Positions 30,769-41,404 of a DNA stretch of 64,000 bases are shown one piece after another (position 1 is the first letter of the stretch; the number at the start of each line of letters is the position of its first letter). The stretch spans positions 62,001 to 126,000 of the forward strand of contig JAECUM010001880.1 in the NCBI GenBank assembly GCA_016617855.1, read 5' to 3'. Below the pieces are notes generated by a model that searched no databases, was not told the DNA's origin, and saw nothing but the letters and a program-made list of their open reading frames with translations. Both the position numbers and the translations under genes were made by a program. The stretch comes from Megalonaias nervosa (taxonomy: Eukaryota; Mollusca; Bivalvia; Unionida; Unionidae).

Positions 30769-31314
30769 GTGATAAGTATACAAGATTTCAATGACGGATC
30801 TGGCACACACTGGCTAGCTGTTTGTAATAACAATTTCTTTGACTCATTTGGACTTCCACCAAGTGATGCAATAAAAAAATATATAAACAAAAAATGTAAA
30901 ATAACAAATTATTCGTCTAATCAAATTCAGCCTGTTGGAACTTCTGCTTGTGGATACTATTGCGCGATGTTTATAAAACAAATGTCCCAATCCTCTGGAT
31001 TGAATTTTTTAAAATTTATTTTACAGTTTGACAAGCAACCTTCTCACGCCAATGATGAAATTGCAATTAATTTTGTACAAACTTACAAATATAAAATATC
31101 AACATATTGTCTCAATTGCAAAACTAAAACAGAAAATAAAGATGAAAAAACAGAAAAAACAAAAAATAATAGAATAATGATGAAAAGTATTTGTGCAATC
31201 TGTGGGAAAAGAAAAAGTATGTTTTTAAAGAAATTATCACCAACAACAAAGTTATCCGGAGCGGGTTGTCCACGTCCGGGCGTTGCCAGGGAAGTTATTT
31301 TAGTAGATGATTAA
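30769..31314 (+). CDS. Cysteine protease joined to zinc ribbon, copy B
   Basis: Protease motifs GTHWLAV (His), FFDSFGLPPSD (acidic), IQPVGTSACGYYC (Gln, Cys) are intact. The frame begins at a GTG codon; the N-terminal segment is in a different frame upstream. Because the copy A-type stop and the ATG of the next gene are mutated, the ORF reads straight into the zinc ribbon (STYCLNCKTKTE...SICAICGKRKS) and ends LVDD. Probably a degenerate fusion, although an intact reading frame over the junction is notable. Confidence 0.7.
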   Translation: MISIQDFNDGSGTHWLAVCNNNFFDSFGLPPSDAIKKYINKKCKITNYSSNQIQPVGTSACGYYCAMFIKQMSQSSGLNFLKFILQFDKQPSHANDEIAINFVQTYKYKISTYCLNCKTKTENKDEKTEKTKNNRIMMKSICAICGKRKSMFLKKLSPTTKLSGAGCPRPGVAREVILVDD

Positions 31315-31320
31315 TAAATA

Positions 31321-32390
31321 ATGAGATGCAAGTGCGATTGTGATAGAGATCTCTGTCTTGAGCAAAATAAAATTGTTATATATTGTCAGAAATGCAACAA
31401 CAGAGAAATAATTGGAACAGGTATAGACATACATAAATTGATTGCCAAATGACCAAAACCAAAAGGCGGTTGGACATTGCCAGGCCATAAATATACTGGA
31501 CCTTATAATCCTCTTGATAAACAACTTGACGAGAACGATAACCCGCTGCCAGGACAAGAGCGTTACAATCAAGTTGATGCAATAGCAATGAGCCATGATA
31601 TCTGCTACCGGGAGAACGAACAAGATAAGCACGGCTGTGATAAAGTAATGCTAGAAGAACTTCTTGATATGAAACCTGTAAATATGCGAGAGCGTGTTGA
31701 TAGAAAGTTGGTGGAGGGTTTTATTGGATCAAAATATAAATTAGGACTCGGTAAAAAGGAATTGTATGATGATCTTGCCTCGGAGCTACATAAACCTAAA
31801 AAAAAGTTTACGCGACGTAAAGTTGTCGTAAATGCCGTTGACGATATCTGGGCGATAAATTTAGTTGATGTGTCAAATCTAGCTGAATTTAAAAATAATG
31901 AAAGATATCTTTTTAATGTTGCAGACGTTTTTAGCAAATATGATTTTAGTGTAGCGGTTTCAGATAAAACAGGAACGTCGATAACTTATGCATTAAAACA
32001 AATAATAACAAGTACAGAAAGAAAACCAAATAGAATCTGGACCGATCATGGAGCAGAATTTTTTAATAAAATATTTGAGCAGTTTTTAGAACAAAATAAC
32101 ATCAAAAAATATGTTACAGGAAATGAAGGTAAAAGCGTCGTCATCGAGCGATTTAATCGCACGCTAAACGAAAAAATCCAGAAATATTTAACAGCTAAAA
32201 ATACGAGTAAATATATTGACAATCTACAGAAAATTGTTGATGAATATAATAACACGAAACACAGATCCCCTTCTGCTAAAGAAAGGAAAATGTCGCCAAA
32301 CGACGCAATTAAAAATCCAATATTAGCAAACAAAAATATGTACCGCAGACATAAATTTAAAGTTGGTGATAAAGTTAGAATTTCTTTGAT

Positions 32391-32437
<47 letters not shown>

Positions 32438-32721
32438 AAAAACAACGTTTGAAAAAGGATTTACTCCGAACTGGAACGAAGAAATATTTGTTGTTGATAA
32501 ACGTCCTTTTTAAAATACCAGTCACTTATGTGATAAAAGACTTATTAGGTGAACCTACAACTGGTAGTTTTTATGAACAAGAGCTTCAGAAAACCGGACA
32601 AGATATATTTGTTATTGAGAAAGTTATTAGGAAAAAAGGTAATAAAAGTTTAGTTAAATGGAGAGGATATAGCGATACATTTAATAGCTGGGTACCAGCT
32701 AAGTCGATTTTGGTAAAATAA
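31321..32721 (+). pseudogene. PLA2-integrase-chromodomain, copy B (stop, poly-A frame slip)
   Basis: Starts MRCKCDCDRDLC. A TGA at 31450-31452 (codon 44) precedes a 414-codon open part with the PLA2-like HD motif (VDAIAMSHDICY), the D/D/E integrase residues (NLVDVSN, WTDHGAEFF, IERFNRTL) and the chromodomain (LVKWRGYSDTFNSWVP). A run of 45 A's (32392-32436) sits between the core and the chromodomain. It shifts the frame, and a later change restores it before KIPVTYV. It shows the same fused layout as copy A. Confidence 0.88.
32392..32436. repeat. A45 homopolymer in the integrase gene
   Basis: 45 consecutive A's where copy A has seven. Encodes a poly-Lys run in the open frame. The length may be a sequencing or assembly estimate. 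Confidence 0.9.
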
Positions 32722-33233
32722 TGTTATTATAAATTTGTTCGTATTTCATCAGTACGGATTTACATTTGACCGGTCTACACAAGGTAATTAAATGTAATTT
32801 TCTTACATTATCAATTAGCATCAAATTAAATATTTTAACAAAAATAAAATCGTATTTTATATTTCTTTGCTGGCCAGTTATTTTTACGTTAAGAGAAGGT
32901 TTAATAAGTTGCCAAAATATTTGTTGTTCGCAACAGTAAAATTAAATTGTATTGTTTTTATTTTTAGCAATATGACACTTAACATTATATCTTTCAGTTG
33001 TCGGTCTACTGTAATTTTTTTTTAAAGAACAACGCCAACAACTTCATCATCATCTTCGTTGGTGTAAAAAATATCATCTTCACTATAAACAACAGATTTA
33101 TCTGAGATTACGTTGATGTTTGGTATAAAATTGTCGTCGACGGCTTTGTCGTTAGTGATTTTATCACTTGCAATTGTGTCACCAGAGATGAAATCTCCTA
33201 CTATTATATCGTTATATCAGCAAGTCTCTTCAT
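32699..33233 (-). pseudogene. Unknown acidic-linker protein, copy B
   Basis: The homologue of the 2-445 gene in the same convergent position, overlapping the integrase 3' end by about 20 bp. A likely start is ATG 33233 (MKRLADI), but the frame is broken soon after and again near 33020. The acidic linker (NEDDDEVVGVV) and the C-terminal KCKSVLMKYEQIYNN segment are visible. Gives the N-terminal half missing from copy A. Confidence 0.5.
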
Positions 33234-33276
33234 TAAATTTATATTATAATATATTTTTATCTAATTTATAATAATA

Positions 33277-33480
33277 ATGGCCAGCGAAACGAAATCTCTT
33301 TATGTAAAATATCATCAGAAAGTTGATATATTAAATTACAAAGAACTAGCCGAGGCAGTACGAAAATGTTTGTTAGGATATAGTGCTTATTCTGTTAATG
33401 TTACTGTAATGCAAGGCGAATCTGATAAAATTCTCCTAACAGCGGCAGAAAAAAAAAACTTGATAATAGTTCGTTTATAA
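33277..33480 (+). CDS. Small unknown ORF, 67 aa
   Basis: Intact ORF MASETKSLYVKYHQKVDILN... with an AT-rich promoter-like stretch ahead (TATATTATAATATATTTTTA) and a position between divergent genes. No domain seen. Plausible real gene because it is intact amid broken neighbours, but there is no second copy in the window to compare. Confidence 0.4.
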   Translation: MASETKSLYVKYHQKVDILNYKELAEAVRKCLLGYSAYSVNVTVMQGESDKILLTAAEKKNLIIVRL

Positions 33481-33596
33481 TATTAAATTTGATCGAGATG
33501 ATATTTTAATGTTTGCACAGAATTGCCTTGCTAAGACCGAGCTAAGAAACATCATTAATCGACATATTTGAAAATAAATCTGTCAAATGTTGACGT

Positions 33597-34391
33597 TCAA
33601 GTTGCTGATTTAGTTTTGCCGTCATCCACAAATTTTACTGCACGACAATCAATTTTATGATGTTTTGCAGCAGCTGTCATTGATTTAAATTTCATTTCGC
33701 CACCAGTTTCAAGATTTATTGAAACAACTGATCTTTCAGGGTTTTTTAAATTATTAACACCATCTACTCCACGTTTGTTATTTTCTTTTAGTGTAAGTAG
33801 ATCTAAATTTTCAATTAATTATCGGTTTTAATTTTGTTAATATGATCGATAACTAGATTATTTGAAATAGCGCTGTTAAAAGTTTCGTAAATAAAACGAT
33901 GTGACAGATAACTAATAAAATCTGTTTTTGCTCCTCTAACAGTTACCATAAGATAACCATCTTTATTTAAATTTCCTAATACTTTTTGTTTTTTTTCTAT
34001 GTCGTATGATCCCGCGATCAGTAGCTTCATACAAATCAAATACTGGATAAGGATGAAACTCGTTTTCCAATGTTAAATTTTCAATATTGACATCGCTAAC
34101 TGATCCATTTACTCTAAGGACTCTCTGTCCAGCTGGAATTTCTCCACAAAATAAACTATAAATAAAATCTTTTCTAAATATTTCGACTCGCTCAGTATCA
34201 TCTCCTCTGTCACTAATCTTATATCCAGCTGGTGTAGCTTTACCGAAAGGTTGTCCGTACTTGACATAAATCACTGAACCTAACATATTCCCAGCATATA
34301 AGTTGTACTTTGAATGTAGATGATATTCTTCTTGTTCCTCTGCTGTCAATCTAATGTATCTCAAATTTTCTGTCATTATATTATATAGCAT
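33597..34391 (-). pseudogene. HNH homing-type endonuclease with C-terminal NUMOD1-like module
   Basis: Two main pieces. The first (34391-33963) begins MTENLRYIRLTAEEQEEY a few codons in and has a KDFIYSLFCGEIPAGQRVLR...NIENLTLEN block resembling an HNH fold whose His residues are lost. The second (34039-33815) has the HNH_3 signature SHRFIYETFN...LVIDHINKIKTDN. A third part in another frame down to 33597 holds SINLETGGEMKFKSMTAAAK, a NUMOD1/IENR1-like module. Frameshifts lie near 34000 and 33815. Such nucleases cut DNA at specific sites and help genes or elements spread. Divergent from PolB. Confidence 0.7.
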
Positions 34392-34446
34392 TTTATTTCT
34401 CTAATTGAAAAATACATAAAAAAGGTCAATTCAATATAAAAATACT

Positions 34447-37400
34447 ATGTTTAATCTAATGTTAAAATTGCGAGATATTGCAACCAAGAACCTAATAAAA
34501 GCAGAGAAAATTGCTACAGCATTTTCTGGCTACGATAACAGTTTCAAATTTGATAATCAAAACATTTTAGCAAATTTTAACTTCACACATTTTTTCGTTT
34601 ACAACCTGCTATACCTCAAGAACTTACAGCTCACAAAAGTATCAAATTAATAGTACAATATCATATGATTTTATCAAAATTACATGCAATCAAAAAAGAT
34701 ATAATTGATATAATTTTTGAAAATACAAGTTTCGACAGCGAAATTTCAGAACCATATCTAACAGCTAAATCACGAAAAATATTAATTGGAACAAATATTG
34801 CCACAGTCGCTGATGAAATACACCAATAAATAGATAAACAATTAGAGGAATTGATCGCAACAGGATCAGGCTGGAAATTTGAAATGATAAAAGAAGTTTT
34901 ATTTCACACAATGAAATATAACGTACTTCGTGGTAATTCTTACGTTGATCTCCCTCAAAAAATTAAAAACAAAAAATGTATAAATGTCAGAAACAATGAT
35001 GACCAATGTTTTCTTTGGACAATTTTAACTGCTAGACATCCTCAAAGTTGTAACTGATAGACTTGAAAAATATTTGCCATACATAGATGAGCTACATTTT
35101 ATCGGGATAACATTTCCAGTGGCAGAAAATCAAATACCAAAGTTTGAAAAACAAATGTTTTCGGACTAGATGAGTGAGAAAATGTTTACCCAAGATATAT
35201 TTCAGCGACTGCTGCACAAAAGACAATAAATTTATTATTTTATAAAGGACATTATAGCTGGATAAAAAAAAAATAATGGCCTAGTTGGCAGGCAGTATTA
35301 TAAAAATATAAATAAAAAATATTTCTGCTACAGATGTTTACAAGGTTTTTTAAAAGATGAAAAACTGCAAGAACATCTCAAATACTGTGTCAACGTTCAA
35401 AGAATAACCATGCCAGGAGAGAAAAAAAAAAAGTGTTAAAATATACAAATTATAATCATAAGCTAAGTATCCCGTTTGTGATTTATGCTGATTTCTAGTG
35501 CCTACTCGTTCCTGTTGTTGGCGTAGAATATAATAATCAGAATAAATCAAGTACAAGACAAATACAGGAACATGTCCTTTGTGGAGCAGCTTATAAAGTA
35601 GTTTGTTGAGCTAACGATAATTTTTCAAGTCCAGTAAAGTTATACAGATGTAAAAATGACAAGTCTGAAAGTCCGGCAATATGGTTACTAAAAGATTTAA
35701 TAAACGAAGTTAAAACGATTTCTAAGAAATCATTCAAAACAGCTCCAATGAAAATACCATCCAAACATCAACTTGATTTTGATAATGCAGTTAATTGTCA
35801 TATCTGCGAAAAGTTGTTAGGCGATAATAAAGTGCGCGATCATTGTCATCTGACAGGTCAGTATTGAGGAGCAGCTGATAACAATTGCAACTTAAAATTT
35901 CATGCTCCAGATTTTATTCCTGTAGTTTTACATAACTTTTGTGGCTATGATAGTTATATCATTGTAGAAGCATTCGGCAACGAGATAATTAAATCTAAAC
36001 TAAAATTAAATAATAAAATAAAATGTATTCCAAACAATTTTGAAAAATATATGTCAGTTACTCTTGGCAAATTACGTTTCATTGACAGTCTGCAATTTAA
36101 GGCAGCATCATTAGATTAGCTTGTAAACAGCAATGCAAGCGCCGGCAGCAATTTCAGTAATCTAAAAACTTGCTTTGGTGACAACTACATCGATCTGACG
36201 AAAAAAAGGTATCTTTTCGTATGAGCATCTCGATGACTGGAGCAGATTTGATAAAACTTCTCTGCCAGACAAAGACAAATTTTACTCGCAGCTCAAAAAT
36301 GAAAATATCACAGATGACGATTACAAATATGCACAAGATATTTGGAATAAATTTAGCTGTAGAACATTTGGTGATTATCATGATTTATATTTGAAACAAT
36401 GTATTACTACTAGCAGATGTTTTTGAAAGTTTTCGTCAACTTAGTCATAAACCTTATGGGTTAGATCCTTGTTGGCATTGTTCCGCTCCGGGACTGTCGT
36501 GGGACGCTCTACTAAAAACTAGTAAGATAGAATTGGATCTCTTGACAGATGTTGATATGTTTAATTTTATTTAAAAAGGTATAAGAGGCGGAATTAGAGT
36601 TATAACAAAACAAATATGCGATAGCTAATAACAAATATCTGAAAATTATGATAAAAATCTCCCATCAAACTATATTATTTATCTGGACTGTGTGAATTTG
36701 TATGGTTATGCAACGTCAGAGCCAATGCCGTGCAGTGGATTTCATTGGATAACTCCCAATGAATTTCTTAAAGAAACTGAAAAAGATTTACCTAAAGATA
36801 TTTCATATTTTGTTGAAGTTGATCTGGATTATCCTTGTTCGTTACATGACCTACATAACGACTACCCATTTTGTGCAGAGTCTATGATAATAGATTATAG
36901 TTTATTATCACCTGAACAACGAGGAAGGACAGCAGCAAAAAATTCGATTCTTAATAAGCTAGTTCCACATTTGTTAAATAAAAGAAATTATGTGATACAT
37001 TACACAAATTTAAAACAAGCAGTAGATGCTGGACTAATTCTGAGAAAAGTTCATCGCGTACTAAAATTTAATCAAATGCGGTGGATGTCAGATTATATTG
37101 ACTTAAATACGAAACATCGTGCTGTGCCTAAAACTGAATCTGAGAAAAACTTTTTCAAGTTAATGAACAATTCTGTGTTCGGTAAGACGATGGAAAAAAT
37201 AAGACGTATAGTCTCTATTGAAATAGTAAACGATATAAATCGCAGGAATGAACTAGTTAACAATGATGGTTTTGTCAGTATGAAAATATTTAATGAAAAT
37301 CTTGTTGCTATGCAATGACGAAAGACAAATTTAAAGTCAAATAAACCAATTTATGTTGGTGCAGCTGTACTTGATATATCAAAGTGGCTGATGTACGATT

Positions 37401-38327
37401 TTCACTATAATTTTACCAAAAAGCAATGGCCAGATTCGGAGTTCCTATTTACTGATACAAATTTGCTCGTTTATTATATAAAATGTGAAGATGTCTATCA
37501 AGATATTTGTAAACATCGTGACTTATTTGATTTATCCGATTATCCAGAAAGTTGTGGATTTCATGATGATGCGAATAAAAATGTTATTGGCGAAATGAAT
37601 GACGAATTTATGTTTGTGCCAGTTAGAGAATTTGTTGGACTAAGAAGTAAAATGTATTCCGTAATTTTAGATGATAATAAACTGACGGAAAAAGCCAAAC
37701 GTATTCCTCGTGGGCACGTAAAAAAATGTATGAAATTTGATGACTTTAAAGCAGCGCTAAATAGTTGCACCAATTTTATAAAAACAAATATTATCAGGTC
37801 AGAACATCACAAACTTGAAACAGATACTATTGTAATACGTGGACTAAGTAATTTTGATGATAAGAGATATTGCGAGGACCGAATTAATACGTTAGCACTT
37901 GATCATTACACCAGTACCAGCAGTGACATCGTTAATATCATCTTTAATTAATTTTGTCTAAGCTTTAGAAATAATGTCCTAAAATTTAATATTAGCCGAT
38001 GGAGTTAACAGCAACATCAAAATATTAATAGGTAATAACCAGCAGTTATTATTTGAATTTAATGATGGAATTTCAGGTATTTGTTTTAGTAAATTTGATA
38101 GAATTAAACTCTTACTTATCAGATGAGATGACAGTAAATCTTTTGATTATCTTGAAAATTTGCGAGACGAGCTTATACTGAAATACAATAATTTTCATGA
38201 TCCGATCAGCCAGAGGCAATACACAAAAATCAATATATACCTATACAGGTCAAAAGTTTTTGTAAAAGGTAGTAAGGATCTTCTTAATAAGATAGCAACG
38301 AAAGAATTATTCGAATGTCATCGATAA
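34447..38327 (+). pseudogene. Protein-primed DNA polymerase B, copy B (multiple breaks)
   Basis: About 1290 codons long, read through many stops and frameshifts. N-terminal region: YVDLPQKIKNKKCINVRNND (the Polinton PolB N-terminal motif). Middle: a CHICEKL...VRDHCHLTGQY zinc motif, then the exonuclease block HNFCGYDSYIIVEAFG. Polymerase: motif A LDCVNLYGYA (about 36690), motif B KLMNNSVFGKT (about 37165) and motif C FTDTNLLVY (about 37455), where the usual DTD has become DTN. The enzyme would copy the element from a terminal protein primer. The largest open parts are 36692-37318 and 37391-37951. Inactive. Confidence 0.9.
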
Positions 38328-39693
38328 GTAAGCGGAAGAATTAAATTTTATTGATATAATTATGATAATGAATTATATTTAATGGCAGTAGTGGATACGT
38401 TATTTATTGGTCAAGAAATATAGCTCTGTCCGTCTTATTTGTGTTTTTATTAAAGGGAGATAATACTGTCTTCCAGCTAGTGTCAATCGTCCGTGGTTAT
38501 CGGACATAGTATATATATAGCTAATGCTGGGTATTTATCAATTTCCAAACTCTGAAAGTCTGTTTGTCTGTAATGCGCTTTATGAATAAAAATCATCTGG
38601 TATAAAATAAAGTAATTTTATAACCTTAGGATGAAAAATAATATCTTTCAGTACAGCTATTTATGAAACAGGGGTGGCCTAGCTGATGTGAAGAATTTAT
38701 CGATTTTTAGACTACCTGTCTGCCTTTAATGTATATATCAACCGCTATATAATGAGACTTATATAAAACAGTCTCGTTGAGCATTTATCGATTCCCAGAC
38801 AGTCTGTCTGTCTATCTATAATATATCAATGATTTCGTTTTGTGTACAAACCAATTTATTTTAACTGGACTTTGGCTAATGCAGAGCATTACAGGACTAG
38901 ACGTCTGTTTGACTTGTAATGTACATATAAGCCGTCGTATCAATCATTTTGTTTTATAGACGGTAATATATATTAACCAGAGCAGATGTATAAAATCGTA
39001 GATTTCTAAATCATTTTATGATAATGTTTTTTAAAATAAAAAATGTAATGCTAATCTCATAGGAATTTTCTACTTGGTAATTATATCATAATTCCTCGAA
39101 AGTATACATTTAAACAAATGTCATGGCTCAGTGCTAGAGTGTTGAATTCTCGTACTGGGGATTGTGGGTTCGGTTCCAGTAACAGGCACATTGTCGATGG
39201 GTAGGTCCTGGGCTACCAAATTTGTTTCGAAAAGGATGGGGGGCTCCATCTCTAAAAGGATTTCATGTACATCTCACGATGTTGAACAACGTGATGGGTG
39301 CTGTTTCGCACTCATCCCGGGGTTTGATTGGGGGGGGGGGTATACATGAAATGTAAATACATAGACGATTGTGTCTATAAAAATAGGAGCCCCTCAAAAA
39401 TAAACAGCAGGGTGATGCGAGACCGTAACCTTGTGACCTCATTGAAAGGGCAATATATACCCAATAAGGACATTCAGAAAGAATGTTCGACGGACGAAAA
39501 AGCCTCATAAGGTGCCTATAGTCTATAAGAAAGGTCTTTACCAAATGAAAGAGTGCCACATTGATAAAAATGAAAAGAAAAAAGTCAATGTAGGACTCTT
39601 AGGACCTTATGGTGAAGGCTTTACCAGTGATAAAGGGACCGTGGAATGGTAGACCGAGCATCATTGATGTTGTTTATTTTTTGTTATTTTAGT
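38328..39693 (+). other. Non-coding tail of copy B
   Basis: No ORF is supported. It is collinear with 60378-61468 of copy C (read inverted), including AAAGGGAGATAATACTGTC near 38453 and the tRNA-like sequence. Contains several TCTGTCTG-rich patches. Confidence 0.6.
39118..39190 (+). repeat. tRNA-like (SINE-like) sequence shared by copies B and C
   Basis: TGGCTCAGTGCTAG (A box-like) and GGGTTCGGTTCCAG (B box-like) are spaced as in a tRNA. The same position in copy C (60705-60800, inverted) has a decayed match, with similar flanks on both sides. It is either an old SINE inside the ancestral element or a captured tRNA gene piece; not a good functional tRNA because the arms do not pair convincingly. 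Confidence 0.5.
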
Positions 39694-39965
39694 TTAAAAA
39701 TATCATTATCAAATAAAGCATCAACCATATTGGCAATAAATGTCCTTCGATCATCTGCCAAACCTACTATTCGCTTATCATTTTCAATCGCGAATAACCA
39801 TACTGATCCATATTTGACTGATAAATGATAATCAACTTTTTTTAATACAATCCCTTATTATATTAGGTGCTATCCCAGTATATCATTTGATTTGATTGAA
39901 TTAAATCTTTTAAAAAATCTGTTTGTTAAATTAAATCCGACGCTACTAATTGGCACTTTGTACTA
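39694..39965 (-). pseudogene. NUMOD1-like ORF remnant in right TIR
   Basis: Matches 24242-24526 (KFDLTNRFFKRFNSI-like reading, and GSVWLFAIEN-like end) but the frame is broken at several places and the ATG region is changed. Confidence 0.55.
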
Positions 39966-40101
39966 GGACATTTTATATAATATTTCATTGCTTAATTATA
40001 AATAAATCTAGAGGTTTGGAAACCTCTTTCCCCTGGGAGGGGGTGGGGTTTCTGAGATAGAATCCTCTTTTGATACAGGATCATCATCTTCTCATACTAC
40101 T
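39694..40101. repeat. Right terminal inverted repeat of copy B
   Basis: The inverse of 24097-24506 with about 80 percent identity by eye, ending CTTCTCATACTACT at 40101. Confidence 0.88.
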
Positions 40102-40102
40102 A

Positions 40103-40178
40103 TGACTCGGCCGGGGATCAAACCACAACCTCCCTCATCCGAAGCGGACGCTCTAACCACTAGGCCACCGGAGTGGTT
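40103..40178 (-). repeat. tRNA-derived SINE head abutting Polinton B
   Basis: The minus strand reads GGTGGCCTAGTGGTTAGAGC...GGTTTGATCCCCGGCCGAGTCAT, with A box TGGCCTAGTGG and B box GGTTTGATCCC. This is the head of a SINE type common in molluscs. The Polinton end lies 1-2 bp from it, so copy B apparently inserted in or next to the SINE. Confidence 0.7.
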
Positions 40179-40186
40179 AACTGCAT

Positions 40187-40470
40187 ATGAGTATATATAC
40201 TGGAGAAAAACAACATAAGTGTGAATTGTTTGATAAAATGTTTAATCAGAATAGAGATTTAAAACTACACACGAGGATACATACTGGAGAAAAGCAATAT
40301 AAGTGTGAAGTATGTGCTAAAATGTTTAATCATCGTGGACATTTAAAGCGGCAAATGAGAATTTATACTGGGGAAGAACCATGTAGGTGAAATGTTTGTC
40401 AACGTGTGTTTGTTAACTCAATTATCTTTCGACATTTTATCAAACTAACACATTTTAAATTTGATTTGTC
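40187..40470 (+). pseudogene. C2H2 zinc-finger fragment
   Basis: Partial fingers [37 protein letters not shown] (its second H is changed), then a stop (TGA at 40388-40390) and a tail CQRVFVNSIIFRHF. Similar to the end of the array at 56591-56971 ([13 protein letters not shown]), so both probably derive from one family. No complete gene. Confidence 0.7.
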
Positions 40471-40576
40471 TGTCGTTTATTCATCAATGGCGCTTGTACT
40501 TTTTACCTCATTGATGCGTCACACGCAGTGACATCACTTTCTAAAAATAGATGTTCGGACAAGGTGAACCAGGATA

Positions 40577-40743
40577 ATGGCGACTAGAGATAATTTCCGT
40601 ATTATTGTTCTTATTAAAAACAACGTACCAGGCGCAACATTTGTTCATCCGAATATAGATGAGCATTCCAATATTCAGTTACAACGATGCTTAGAATGTC
40701 GAGACCTGCCAAAAATAGAAAAAAGAAGCATGTTGCTTAAAAG
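40577..40743 (+). CDS. First exon of the YqaJ/SWIM protein (ISL2EU-like)
   Basis: ATG at 40577 opens MATRDNFRIIVLIKNN... LQLQRCLECRDLPKIEKR and ends ...LLKR with a splice donor GTGAGT at 40744. The short first exon with the LxRCLECR motif fits the N-terminus of the recombinase protein of these transposons. Intact as far as it goes. Confidence 0.5.
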
Positions 40744-41126
40744 GTGAGTCAAAACAAATACTATACATGTCGGGACCTAGTGTATTTATGTTTTCTGGAC
40801 TACGATCGTTTCTTGAATCGTGCATTTTGTATTTTGTATTTGCAATACTCGTCTGTATGCAAAGTGTTATAAATAACAGAAATGTCGATATTTTTTTCCA
40901 TATCAGCAGTATATTTTATGTATACATTAATCATACAAACCAGAAGTCACTTTGACATGTGTTTGATTTATAACTATACATTCTTGTACGGTTTTGTACC
41001 GTTTGAAACAATAAGGCACCCAATCACACCCAGCATTACGATGATATTCAAATTTACAACAAGTACAATTTATTATTGTTGTTGTTATTATTGTTGTTAT
41101 TGTTCCAGTGATTATATTATCCTTTC

Positions 41127-41129
<3 letters not shown>

Positions 41130-41179
<50 letters not shown>

Positions 41180-41296
41180 CGCAAATAATCCCGGAGATTT
41201 TGTCATAATTGAATCGATATATAAGCAATTAAAGTTACTGTTATTTGGTGGGTTTTTTCGCCATTGTTATTCTTCTACTCATTATTATTATTATTA

Positions 41297-41355
<59 letters not shown>

Positions 41356-41356
41356 G

Positions 41357-41400
<44 letters not shown>
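41130..41400. repeat. (TTA)n microsatellites (41130-41179 and 41280-41400)
   Basis: Two trinucleotide arrays flanking about 100 bp, in the intron of the decayed transposon gene. They produce a spurious poly-Asn ORF. Confidence 0.95.
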
Positions 41401-41401
<1 letters not shown>

Positions 41402-41404
41402 GAG

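Larger units (their letters stand above)
24097..40101 (+). mobile_element. Polinton/Maverick copy B (complete, 16.0 kb, inactive)
   Basis: Bounded by inverted repeats: left AGTAGTATACTAAGATGAGG (24097), right ...CTTCTCATACTACT (40101). It contains the whole gene set from the NUMOD1-like ORF to protein-primed PolB. Length and AG...CT ends are typical of Polintons. The flanking hexamers (CCTCAT left, ATGACT right) do not match, so the expected 6-bp target duplication is absent. Inactivation includes stop codons in ATPase, MCP and integrase, ATG-to-ATA changes in fibre and MCP, and deletions of about 1.2 kb and 0.8 kb. Confidence 0.95.

Noticed and set aside
32046..32525. 159-codon minus-strand ORF with poly-Phe
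   Set aside because: Antisense of integrase copy B and its poly-A run.
39118..39190. Functional tRNA gene
   Set aside because: A and B boxes are present but the acceptor and anticodon arms do not pair well; better explained as tRNA-derived repeat.
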